DNA of 15,119 nt from JAIYDJ01 sp031398695. Its GTDB lineage: Bacteria > Pseudomonadota > Alphaproteobacteria > Rhodobacterales > Rhodobacteraceae. The stretch covers positions 1 through 15,119 of the forward strand of contig JANNNU010000029.1 in assembly GCA_031398695.1 (NCBI GenBank). Direction: 5' to 3'. Positions 7,368 to 15,119 of this stretch are shown here, piece by piece. The position numbers and the translations under genes are program-made. The notes below the pieces were generated by a model that did no database searches, had not been told where the DNA came from, and saw nothing but the letters and a program-made list of their open reading frames with translations. The stretch's first letter is position 1. Each line of letters begins with the position of its first letter.

Positions 7368-8030
7368 CTACAGGCTGGCGATGATCCGGGCGGCCTCGGC
7401 GCGCGGGTCGGCGAGTTGGCTGCGATCCTCGCCGGGATGGAACCTGGCGCGGGTGGCCGTGGCCATCGGGGCCGGAGTCGCGATCAGCACGCGCGGGCCG
7501 ACCCTCGCGTTTTCGGCGGCCCAACTGTGAGCGAGCGTGATCTGGGCGGCTTTGGTCGCGCCATAAGCCCCGGAAAACTTCGTGCCGGCGCGGGGGTCGT
7601 CAAGGAATACGGCCGTTCCGTCATGGGCGCGCAGCAGCGGTTCGATCAGCGGGATCAGCATGCCGGTCGCGCGCGCATTGATCGTCAGCGATCTGTCCCA
7701 ATCCTTCAGGTCCAGCGATCCGGCCGGTGCAAGCGGGGCGGCGTGGATGGCTGCATGCACCCAGAGTCCCAGCCCGCCCCAGCGGTCGAACACCGAGCGG
7801 CAGAGGTGGCGCATCGCATCCTCGACGGTGATGTCCATCGGCGCGAGCGTCAGCGCACCGGCCCCGGGCAGCTTGGCGGACCTGACGCGGTCGTCGAGAT
7901 CCTCGAGCCCGCCGACCGTGCGGGCAACGGCGATCACGTGCCAGCCTTGCAGGGCGAGTTGTTCCGCCAGCGCGGCGCCAAGGCCACGGGAGGCGCCGGT
8001 AACCAGGGCGATGCGGGTGCGTGTGTTCAT
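7368..8030 (-). CDS. Short-chain dehydrogenase/reductase (SDR) of unknown substrate, atypical active site
   Basis: This 220-residue protein starts with the SDR nucleotide motif TGASRGLG (11-18). It has Asn118 in the expected helix and the YxxxK pair Tyr156/Lys160 (AYGATKAA). The catalytic Ser that normally precedes Tyr by 12-13 residues is absent: the segment reads VFLDDPRAG, with Leu143/Asp144 at that place. The NAG-like motif is also altered to VHAAIHAAP. The fold is clear, but activity may differ from classical SDRs. The ATG at 8030 was chosen because a farther in-frame TTG (8066) adds 12 unconserved residues; neither has a strong Shine-Dalgarno sequence. It lies 141 nt downstream of purF on the same strand, an arrangement I recall from other Rhodobacteraceae. 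The 141-nt gap holds only a weak stem (TTCATC/GATGAA, 8088-8107). Confidence 0.85.
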   Translation of the reverse strand: MNTRTRIALVTGASRGLGAALAEQLALQGWHVIAVARTVGGLEDLDDRVRSAKLPGAGALTLAPMDITVEDAMRHLCRSVFDRWGGLGLWVHAAIHAAPLAPAGSLDLKDWDRSLTINARATGMLIPLIEPLLRAHDGTAVFLDDPRAGTKFSGAYGATKAAQITLAHSWAAENARVGPRVLIATPAPMATATRARFHPGEDRSQLADPRAEAARIIASL

Positions 8031-8171
8031 GGCGGCGTCTATCGCATTGCCGGTGCCGGGGGGCAAGGGCCTGGGGTGGGGCCCGGTTTCATCGCGAAAC
8101 GGATGAAGTCAGGGGTTAGGGTGCTGCGTCGAACGCTTGCGTAAGGGCGTCTGGGCGTCAGGCGTAGGCGA

Positions 8172-9644
8172 TCACTCGGCAGCCTTCATCTGGAAGCCTT
8201 CTTCGATCTTGTCCGAGGGCACGACGGGGTAGTCGCCGGAAAAGCAGGCGTCGCAGAATTGCGGCACGGCATCGTTGCGGCCCTGTGCCTGACCCGCGGC
8301 GCGGTAGAGCCCGTCGAGCGTGACGAACTTGAGGCTGTCGACGCCAATCCAGTCGCGCATTTCCTCTTCGCTCATCGTGGCCGCGAGAAGTTTGCTGCGT
8401 TCGGGTGTGTCGACGCCGTAGAAACACGGCCATGCGGTGGGCGGCGAGGCGATGCGGAAGTGCACTTCGGCGGCGCCCGCCTCTAGGATCATGTCCTTGA
8501 TCTTGCGGCTGGTGGTGCCGCGCACAACCGAGTCGTCCACCAGGATCACCCGCTTTCCCTTGATGAGGGCGCGGTTGACGTTGAGTTTCAGCCGGACCCC
8601 CATGTTGCGGATCGACTCGGTCGGTTCGATGAAGGTCCGGCCCATGTACTGGTTTCGGATGATGCCCATGGCATAAGGGATGCCGGATTGCTGGCTGTAG
8701 CCGATGGCGGCGGGAGTGCCGCTGTCGGGAACGGGGCAGACGAGATCGGCCTCGACCGGCGCCTCGATGGCCAATTCGACCCCGATCTGGCGACGGGTTT
8801 CATAGACCGACCGGCCACCGAGGATGCTGTCGGGGCGGCTGAAATAGACCTGCTCGAAGATGCAGAACCGGGATCGGGCGGGCTGGAACGGGCGGGTCGA
8901 TTCGACCTTGTTGCCCTCGATCACCACCATTTCGCCAGGGTCGATCTCGCGAATGAACTCGGCACCGATGATGTCGAGCGCGCAGGTTTCCGATGCCACC
9001 GCCCAGCCGTGGTCGCTGATCCGGCCCAACACGAGTGGCCGCACGCCGAGGGGATCGCGCACCCCGATCAGCTTAGTGCGGGTCATCGCGACGACGGAAA
9101 ACGCGCCTTCGACCCGGCGCAAAGCGTCCTTCATCCGTTCGGCGATGGTTTTCTGGATCGAGCGGGCCATCAGATGGATGATGCATTCGCTGTCTGACGA
9201 GGACTGAAAGATCGAGCCGCGTTCGATCAACTCGCGGCGCAGTTGGGCTGCGTTGGTCAGGTTGCCGTTGTGTGCGATGGCCGCCCCGCCCATCGAAAAC
9301 TCGCCGAAGAACGGCTGAACGTCCCGAATCGCGGTAGCCCCCTTGGACCCCGCGGTGGAATAGCGGACGTGCCCGATCGCCAGGGCGCCCGGCAGGGTCT
9401 TCATCACGTCATGGCTGGTGAAGTTGTCGCGGACATAGCCGAACCGGCGGGCGGAGTTGAAGCCTTCTACCGGGTCGTAGCTGACGATGCCGCCTGCCTC
9501 TTGCCCGCGGTGCTGCAGGGCGTGCAGTCCAAGCGCCACGAAGTTCGCTGCGTCGGACGCGCCGATCACACCGAATACGCCACATTCCTCTTTCAGCTTG
9601 TCGTCGTCGAAGGGATGCGAGCGGAACGGCGGATCAGACGGCAT
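8172..9644 (-). CDS. purF: Amidophosphoribosyltransferase (glutamine PRPP amidotransferase)
   Basis: PurF catalyses the first committed step of purine synthesis: glutamine amide nitrogen is transferred to PRPP, forming phosphoribosylamine. The 490-residue protein has an N-terminal Ntn amidotransferase domain with nucleophile Cys21 (EECGVFGV), exposed after removal of a 20-residue propeptide. HALQHRGQE (41-49), GHVRYST (91-97) and HNGNLTN (125-131) follow. The phosphoribosyltransferase domain contains the PRPP loop VILVDDSVVRGTTS (366-379). Four Cys match the [4Fe-4S] ligands of the Bacillus-type enzyme: Cys261 (CIFEQVY), Cys407 (PCFYG), and Cys464/Cys467 (CDAC). The ATG at 9644 lacks a good ribosome site. 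A TTG at 9656, four codons upstream, has GGAG 7 nt before it and could be the true start. Confidence 0.97.
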   Translation of the reverse strand: MPSDPPFRSHPFDDDKLKEECGVFGVIGASDAANFVALGLHALQHRGQEAGGIVSYDPVEGFNSARRFGYVRDNFTSHDVMKTLPGALAIGHVRYSTAGSKGATAIRDVQPFFGEFSMGGAAIAHNGNLTNAAQLRRELIERGSIFQSSSDSECIIHLMARSIQKTIAERMKDALRRVEGAFSVVAMTRTKLIGVRDPLGVRPLVLGRISDHGWAVASETCALDIIGAEFIREIDPGEMVVIEGNKVESTRPFQPARSRFCIFEQVYFSRPDSILGGRSVYETRRQIGVELAIEAPVEADLVCPVPDSGTPAAIGYSQQSGIPYAMGIIRNQYMGRTFIEPTESIRNMGVRLKLNVNRALIKGKRVILVDDSVVRGTTSRKIKDMILEAGAAEVHFRIASPPTAWPCFYGVDTPERSKLLAATMSEEEMRDWIGVDSLKFVTLDGLYRAAGQAQGRNDAVPQFCDACFSGDYPVVPSDKIEEGFQMKAAE

Positions 9645-9663
9645 GAGATTGGGCAACGGCGCG

Positions 9664-9667
9664 CTCC
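9664..9667 (-). promoter_or_regulatory. GGAG ribosome binding site candidate for purF
   Basis: On the - strand GGAG stands 7 nt before the TTG at 9656 but 19 nt before the ATG at 9644. If it is used, translation begins at TTG and the propeptide is four residues longer (MPNL added). Confidence 0.35.
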
Positions 9668-9680
9668 GAATCCAGTTGGG

Positions 9681-9719
9681 GTATCGCGTCTAGATAGTCC
9701 GATACTGGCGGGGTGTCAT
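9681..9719 (-). promoter_or_regulatory. Candidate purF promoter with an inverted repeat over the -10 region
   Basis: Reading the - strand, ATGACA (9719-9714, five of six matches to TTGACA) is followed 17 nt later by TATCTA (9696-9691, a weak -10). The inverted repeat GTATCG-N13-CGATAC (9705-9681) flanks that -10 element, a position suited to a repressor operator. It lies in the 112-nt gap between cvpA and purF. The 17-nt spacing is ideal, but the -10 match is poor. Confidence 0.3.
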
Positions 9720-9756
9720 CAGCCGATGCGCGCATAGCGGCTGTGCACAACTCGGG

Positions 9757-10362
9757 TCAGCCGCCGGTCGCCGGGGCCGGGGTCGGCGTCGCGGCCGGCA
9801 GCGTTGCCGGAACCGCGCAGGCCGCCGTCAGGTCGTTGTAGCGGTCCACGATCCAGCTTGGCGCATCTTCGGGAACGGCCGCGTCGATAGACGCCTGAAA
9901 ACTGGCGAACACACGGGCCGATCGGCTGTCGTCGATCATGGGCACTGGGTTCGACGACAGGGCGCGGTCATAGACCAGAAAGGCCACGCCCACCAACACA
10001 ACGCCGCGCGCCACGCCAAACACGAACCCCAGCGCCTGGTCAATGCCACCCAGTGCCGAGCGTTGGACCACCGACGAGAACAGCGGTGTGAACAGCGAAG
10101 CGACCACCAAACCGATGGCAAACACCGCTGCGAAGGCCCCGATCATCGACAACTCGCAACTGTCAGACAGGAATTCACCCACGACCGGCAGTTCCTTGAT
10201 CAGCGGCTGGGCCGAGGGTGCAAAGATGAAGGCGAGCACGGCCGCGCCCACCCAACCGGCAATCGCCATCGCCTCGCGCACAAAACCGCGGGAATAGGCC
10301 AGGATCGCCGACAGGACGATCAGGCCCGCCACGACGGCATCGACCACGGTAAAGCCTTCCAT
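9757..10362 (-). CDS. cvpA: CvpA family inner-membrane protein
   Basis: This 201-residue protein has about four hydrophobic segments (roughly 5-22, 30-48, 72-93 and 112-130). CvpA hallmarks are the YSRGFVREA segment after helix 1 (23-31) and ALGGIDQALGFVFGVARG (103-120) before the last helix. The C-terminus is soluble, ending in a Pro/Ala/Thr-rich tail (185-201). CvpA was named for colicin V production in E. coli, where it lies beside purF; its biochemical role is unresolved but linked to envelope integrity. The ATG at 10362 is set by GGAGG (10372-10368) 5 nt upstream. A longer open frame upstream overlaps radA and has no membrane sequence. The start is 16 nt past the radA stop, so the two are probably co-transcribed. 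Confidence 0.85.
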   Translation of the reverse strand: MEGFTVVDAVVAGLIVLSAILAYSRGFVREAMAIAGWVGAAVLAFIFAPSAQPLIKELPVVGEFLSDSCELSMIGAFAAVFAIGLVVASLFTPLFSSVVQRSALGGIDQALGFVFGVARGVVLVGVAFLVYDRALSSNPVPMIDDSRSARVFASFQASIDAAVPEDAPSWIVDRYNDLTAACAVPATLPAATPTPAPATGG

Positions 10363-10378
10363 TCCAGCCTCCAGACGC

Positions 10379-11740
<1,362 letters not shown>

Positions 11741-11761
11741 GTGCGTTGATGCAACGGGGCG

Positions 11762-11783
11762 CAGCGCCGTGCAAGGGGCGCTG
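11762..11783. other. Inverted repeat in the radA/VOC divergent spacer
   Basis: CAGCGCC (11762-11768), 8-nt loop, GGCGCTG (11777-11783) form a perfect 7-bp inverted repeat in the 79-nt space between two divergent genes. It may be an operator for either or both genes, or only a GC-rich coincidence. No convincing promoter hexamers are visible in this spacer. Confidence 0.3.
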
Positions 11784-11806
11784 GACGGGAGGCGGGGTGG
11801 TCCGCC

Positions 11807-11813
11807 GGAGGGA
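11807..11813 (+). promoter_or_regulatory. Strong Shine-Dalgarno of the VOC gene
   Basis: GGAGGGA lies 6 nt before the ATG at 11820. It fixes the start of the VOC gene and shows that the gene retains a functional translation signal despite the internal stop. Confidence 0.65.
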
Positions 11814-11819
11814 AGAGCC

Positions 11820-12254
11820 ATGGAAACCAACGAGATCTACCGCGGTCGGCTGATCGACCACATCGGGCTGGTGGTCGCCGACTTTACTGCCAGCAAGTGT
11901 TTCTACGTCGCGGTGCTGGCAGCGGTTGGCGTGCCGATCGGCGGCATAGGCGAGGATTACTTCTGGGCCGACGAGTTGTTCGTGTCGTCCGGCGACAGTG
12001 CTACCGCATTGGGAAAGCTGACGGGCCGTCATCATCTGGCGTTTCAGGCCCGTGACCGTGCCATGGTCGAGGCGTTTCATGCCGCCGGTCTGGCTGCCGG
12101 CGGGCACGACAATGGCGCGCCCGGCGAAAGGGACTATCACCCCGGCTAGTATGCGGCCTTCCTGCTGGACCCCGACGGCAACAACATCGAGGCGGTCTAT
12201 CACGGCCCAGCGGATCGCAGCGCCGAGGCGATAAGGATCAGTTTTCCGGATTAG
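11820..12254 (+). pseudogene. VOC family (glyoxalase/bleomycin-resistance fold) protein interrupted by an in-frame TAG
   Basis: The frame from ATG 11820 encodes a small vicinal-oxygen-chelate protein: IDHIGLVVAD with His14, FYVAVLAAVG, then GRHHLAFQA with His71/72. At codon 110 (12147-12149) the frame reads TAG. Directly after it, in the same frame, come AAFLLDPDGNNIEAVYH with the expected metal ligand Glu124 in NNIEA, and a final TAG at 12252-12254. Homologues as I recall them read HPxYYxAFxLDPDGNNIEA here, so a Tyr codon (TAT/TAC) has become amber by one base change. Readthrough would give 144 residues, a normal length. The 109-residue product lacks the last strands and a metal ligand. It is a recent pseudogene, a sequencing error, or a suppressed amber. 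VOC enzymes include glyoxalase I and dioxygenases; the substrate here is unknown. Confidence 0.82.
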
Positions 12255-12682
12255 CGATGTGCCTGCCGCGCCGTCCAGAGGGAGATGACCAGCGAGGCGA
12301 GGATGCAGGCGGTGAAAAGATACATCCCCCACGCGACTTCGACCGTCGCGATGCCGATCCCCTTGACGAGCACGATGTAGAGCGCGATCAGAAAGACGTC
12401 GGCCATCGCCAGCTTGCCCAGGACGTGCAAGGCGGGCAGCGCCTTGTGCGACAGCAGCCCGAAGTGCAGCAAGGCCAGCCCGATGGTCTTGAGCCAGGGG
12501 GCGAAGATCGCAAAGATCGTGACGACCAGACCCAGCACGACATCGCTGCGCCACAGCGATTGCAGGCCAGAGATCACGCTGATCTCGTCCATCCCGAAGA
12601 CCGGCAACAGCGCCGCGCGCAAAAGGGGCGCGAACCACGCTATCGGAAAAAGGACCATCAGGGCGAGGTTGGCGTATTTCAT
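12251..12682 (-). CDS. Paraquat-inducible protein A (PqiA)-like membrane protein, single domain
   Basis: This 143-residue, very hydrophobic protein has about four membrane segments (roughly 5-27, 47-77, 93-107 and 115-136). The PqiA-domain signature LGKLAMADVF is at 88-97, between segments two and three. E. coli PqiA has two such domains in about 417 residues, so this is a single-domain form. PqiA acts with MCE proteins in envelope lipid traffic. Here the gene follows mlaF by 36 nt on the same strand, so a role with the MlaE/MlaF transporter is a reasonable inference. The stop (12251-12253) overlaps that of the convergent VOC gene. No Shine-Dalgarno is evident before the ATG. Confidence 0.8.
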   Translation of the reverse strand: MKYANLALMVLFPIAWFAPLLRAALLPVFGMDEISVISGLQSLWRSDVVLGLVVTIFAIFAPWLKTIGLALLHFGLLSHKALPALHVLGKLAMADVFLIALYIVLVKGIGIATVEVAWGMYLFTACILASLVISLWTARQAHR

Positions 12683-12718
12683 GACGCGCGCGCGTGGGGT
12701 CGCAGGTGCTGCATCACG

Positions 12719-13465
12719 TCAGCGGACGGATTCGATCGGGCCTTCGGCGCGGCCATGGATGAACTGTTGCAGATACGGGTCGGGGGCCGTGTCCATGTCA
12801 GCCACCGGGCCTGTCCACCGGATCAGGCCCGCATGCAGCATCGCCACCTTGTCGGCGATCGCGCGCACCGACGACATGTCATGCGTGATCGTCATCGCCG
12901 TGGCGCCCATTTCCACCACGATTTCGCGGATCAGCGCGTTGATGACGCCCGACATGATCGGATCGAGTCCGGTCGTGGGCTCGTCGAAGAAGATGATCTC
13001 GGGTTCGGCGGCAATCGCGCGGGCCAGGCCCACCCGCTTTTGCATGCCGCCCGACAGCTCGGCAGGAAACTGGTCTGCCACGGCGGGGGTCAGACCGACA
13101 CGGCGCAGCTTTTCCAGCGCGATGACGCGCGCCTGATCCTTGGGCAGGGCGTTGGCGCCGCGCATCAGCCGAAACGCCACGTTTTCCCAGACCTTCAGCG
13201 AGTCGAACAACGCGCCGCCCTGAAACAACATCCCGAACCGCGCCAGGAAGGCGTCGCGTTCGGCCTGCGCCACGTCCTGACCGTCGATCGTGATCGTTCC
13301 GGCGTCGGGACGCTCCAGACCCAGGATGCATTTCAACAGCACCGACTTGCCGGTTCCCGACCCGCCGATCACCACCATCGACTGCCCTTTCGGCAGGGTC
13401 AGGTCCACCCCCCGCAAGACGCGGTTCGCACCAAAGGTCTTCTGAACGCCCCTGAGCTCGATCAT
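12719..13465 (-). CDS. mlaF: ABC transporter ATP-binding protein, MlaF-like (phospholipid transport)
   Basis: This 248-residue ATPase has Walker A GGSGTGKS (34-41), the Q-loop at Gln82 (FQGGALFDSL, a segment characteristic of the MlaF/Ttg2A group), the signature LSGGM (137-141), Walker B IIFFDEP (157-163) and the H-loop His195 (THDM). MlaF powers phospholipid movement between inner and outer membrane through the MlaE permease. Its start overlaps the mlaE stop in ATGA (13462-13465), indicating translational coupling. A longer open frame upstream runs through mlaE in another phase and is not coding. Confidence 0.88.
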   Translation of the reverse strand: MIELRGVQKTFGANRVLRGVDLTLPKGQSMVVIGGSGTGKSVLLKCILGLERPDAGTITIDGQDVAQAERDAFLARFGMLFQGGALFDSLKVWENVAFRLMRGANALPKDQARVIALEKLRRVGLTPAVADQFPAELSGGMQKRVGLARAIAAEPEIIFFDEPTTGLDPIMSGVINALIREIVVEMGATAMTITHDMSSVRAIADKVAMLHAGLIRWTGPVADMDTAPDPYLQQFIHGRAEGPIESVR

Positions 13466-14244
13466 GAGGTGAAGAACACCTCGGTCAGGATGTAATTGGC
13501 CGCAAGGATCATCACCGATGCCGCGACGACGGCGGACTTGGTGGCGGCGCCCACCCCTTGCGCGCCACGACCCGATGTCATGCCGAAATAGCAGCCCATC
13601 AGCGCGACGATGAAGCCGAATGCGGCGCCCTTGATCATTCCCGACACGACATCCCAGGTTTCGAGAAAGTCTGCCGTGTTCTTGAGGTAGACGGCGGAGT
13701 TGAAATCCAGCCGCGTGATGCCGACGAGCCAGCCGCCCATGATCCCGATGCTGTCGCCGACGCCGACAAGGATCGGCACCGCCAGCGTGGCGGCCAGGAC
13801 GCGCGGCGCCGCGAGGTACTTCAGCGGGTTGGTCGACAGGGTCACCAGCGCGTCGATTTGTTCGGTGACCTTCATCGTGCCGATCTCGGCCGCGATCGAA
13901 CTGGCCACCCGCGCCGCGACCATCAGCCCGCCCAGTACCGGGCCCAGCTCGCGTGCCATGCCGATGGCGACGATCGACGGGACAACGCTTTCGGCGTTGA
14001 ACCGCGCCCCGCCGGAATAGATCTGCAGCGCGAGCGCGCCACCGGTAAACAGCGCGGTTAACCCGACGACCGGCAGCGAAAACCAGCCGATCTGCCACAG
14101 CGCCTGGCCGAATTCGCGAAAATAGAACGGCGGTCGCACGAGGTGGGTCAGGATCGCTGCCGCAAACAGGCTGACGCGCCCGACGGCGGCAAGGGCTGCC
14201 AGAACCGGACGGCCGATCGCTGCCAAAGTGCCAGTCAGCGTCAT
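13462..14244 (-). CDS. mlaE: ABC transporter permease, MlaE family
   Basis: This 260-residue permease has the MlaE/YrbE domain: an N-terminal interfacial helix, several transmembrane segments and the conserved IGTMKVTEQIDAL segment (121-133) that contacts the ATPase. The downstream region AAPRVLAATLAVPIL and the C-terminal helices match the family length. MlaE forms the inner-membrane core of MCE-type lipid transporters. The start ATG overlaps the alr stop (ATGA at 14241-14244), and the stop overlaps the mlaF start. No MlaD, MlaB or MlaC gene follows within the window. Confidence 0.88.
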   Translation of the reverse strand: MTLTGTLAAIGRPVLAALAAVGRVSLFAAAILTHLVRPPFYFREFGQALWQIGWFSLPVVGLTALFTGGALALQIYSGGARFNAESVVPSIVAIGMARELGPVLGGLMVAARVASSIAAEIGTMKVTEQIDALVTLSTNPLKYLAAPRVLAATLAVPILVGVGDSIGIMGGWLVGITRLDFNSAVYLKNTADFLETWDVVSGMIKGAAFGFIVALMGCYFGMTSGRGAQGVGAATKSAVVAASVMILAANYILTEVFFTS

Positions 14245-15119
14245 GCCACGGGCTCGACATAGCGGCGGACATAGCGCGAACTAAGGCTGGTCAGAACCTC
14301 ATACCCGATCGTGCCCGCGGCGTCGGCCAGATCATCGACGGTCTGGTGCGGGCCGAGGATATCAAGACTGCGCGGCGGCTCGGGCAGGTGGCTGACGTCG
14401 ACGGTGATCAGGTCCATCGACACGCGACCGACCAGCGGGCAGGGCACGTCGCCATCCCACAGCACGGCGTTGTTCGACAACCCGCGCAGCAGCCCGTCAG
14501 CATACCCTGCGGCCACCGTGGCGATCAGGCTGGTCTGCTCGGCCTCCCACGTGCCGGAATAGCCGACGATCTCGCCGGGTTCGACCTGCCGCGTCTGAAT
14601 CACCGGCAACGACAACGTGACGGCGTTCGCCGCCCCTTCGTACGGGCGACCGCCGTAAAGGCCGATACCCGGCCGGGTCAGATCGAAATGATAGCGCGGA
14701 CCCAGCAGGATGCCGCCCGTCGCGGCCAGCGAGCGGGGCACGCCGGTGCCATCCGTCATCGCATGAAACTGCGCCAGCTGAACCTCGTTCAGGGCGTGAT
14801 CCGCATCGTCGGCGCAGGCGAGGTGCGACATCAGGACCTCCGGTCCGGCTTCGAGCAGATAAGGGGCAAGAGCCTCCCATTCGGCTGGCTCCATGCCCAG
14901 CCGATTCATCCCGGTGTCAAGCTGAACCCCGAAGGCATGGCCGGGAAGCGCCTCGAGATGACGGGTCACCTGATCGATGGCGTTCAGCATCGGCGTGAGG
15001 TCGAGGTCGGCGATCATTTCGGTATCGCCCGCCATGTGGCCGGACAGCACGCAGATCTGCGGTCCGGATCCCAGGGCCTGTCGCACGGCGGCGCCTTCTT
15101 CGGCGAGGGCCACGAAAAA
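14241..15119 (-). CDS. alr: Alanine racemase, partial (N-terminus beyond window end)
   Basis: The frame is open to the window edge and encodes the last 292 residues of alanine racemase, the PLP enzyme that supplies D-alanine for peptidoglycan. Visible landmarks are QLDTGMNRLG, the LTRPGIGLYGG segment, GYSGTW, AAGYADG containing the catalytic Tyr of the second half-site, GRVSMDLITVDV, and the C-terminal SSRYVRRYVEP. The upstream part with the Schiff-base Lys is outside the window. The gene opens a tightly coupled operon with mlaE and mlaF. In related genomes dnaB often precedes alr; that is recollection and cannot be checked here. Confidence 0.93.
   Translation of the reverse strand, partial: FFVALAEEGAAVRQALGSGPQICVLSGHMAGDTEMIADLDLTPMLNAIDQVTRHLEALPGHAFGVQLDTGMNRLGMEPAEWEALAPYLLEAGPEVLMSHLACADDADHALNEVQLAQFHAMTDGTGVPRSLAATGGILLGPRYHFDLTRPGIGLYGGRPYEGAANAVTLSLPVIQTRQVEPGEIVGYSGTWEAEQTSLIATVAAGYADGLLRGLSNNAVLWDGDVPCPLVGRVSMDLITVDVSHLPEPPRSLDILGPHQTVDDLADAAGTIGYEVLTSLSSRYVRRYVEPVA

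Noticed and set aside
8088..8107. Stem TTCATC/GATGAA in the purF-SDR gap as a terminator
   Set aside because: Only 6 bp with an 8-nt loop and no T-run, and an overlapping alternative fold is equally plausible. Too weak to call.
12257..13495. 412-codon + frame opposite the PqiA-like and mlaF genes
   Set aside because: It is antisense to mlaF, which has complete ABC motifs; the translation is Arg/His/Asp/Gln-rich with no domain.
12719..14272. A 517-codon - frame suggesting a permease-ATPase fusion
   Set aside because: The upstream half is mlaE read in the wrong phase. The real mlaE is in another frame and mlaF starts at 13465 with an ATGA overlap, so these are two separate proteins.

Overview
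The window is high-GC DNA with tightly packed genes. It looks like a chromosomal segment of an alphaproteobacterium, most likely Rhodobacteraceae (Rhodobacter/Roseobacter group). Grounds: the alphaproteobacterial form of PurF with a short N-terminal extension before the catalytic Cys, the order alr - mlaE - mlaF - PqiA-like - radA - cvpA - purF - SDR that I recall from that family, and a C-rich/GGGATATTT intergenic motif at the left edge. No database search was run; assignments rest on motifs, lengths and remembered family sequences.

Left half, bases 59-7295, + strand: a five-gene catabolic operon. It encodes a DMGDH/sarcosine-dehydrogenase-like flavoprotein fused to a GcvT-type folate domain, a Rieske non-heme iron oxygenase alpha subunit with an ECYHC mononuclear iron motif, an aldehyde dehydrogenase, a beta-hydroxyacid dehydrogenase of the 3-hydroxyisobutyrate family, and a divergent Cys/Met-metabolism PLP enzyme. 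Two junctions are ATGA stop/start overlaps. The two non-coding gaps, each about 60 nt, carry an inverted repeat. A Rieske oxygenase followed by a folate-linked demethylating flavoprotein is the logic of stepwise demethylation of a quaternary ammonium compound (glycine betaine, stachydrine or a relative). The remaining three enzymes would then oxidise or cleave the product. The actual substrate cannot be read from the sequence, and no Rieske reductase, transporter or regulator lies in the window.

Middle, bases 7368-11740, - strand: housekeeping genes radA (recombination ATPase), cvpA (inner-membrane protein), purF (first committed step of purine synthesis) and an SDR oxidoreductase lacking the usual catalytic Ser. 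radA-cvpA are 16 nt apart. purF has its own possible promoter with an inverted repeat across the -10 region. A GC-rich hairpin separates the convergent SDR and PLP-enzyme genes.

Right part: a small + strand VOC (glyoxalase-fold) gene, 11820-12254, is interrupted by an in-frame amber codon. It converges with a four-gene - strand operon, alr (5' end beyond the window) - mlaE - mlaF - PqiA-like. The first three genes of that operon are joined by ATGA overlaps. MlaE/MlaF are lipid-transport ABC components, but no MCE-domain protein accompanies them here.

No rRNA, tRNA, CRISPR array, insertion sequence or phage gene was seen. No gene-free stretch exceeds about 145 bases.
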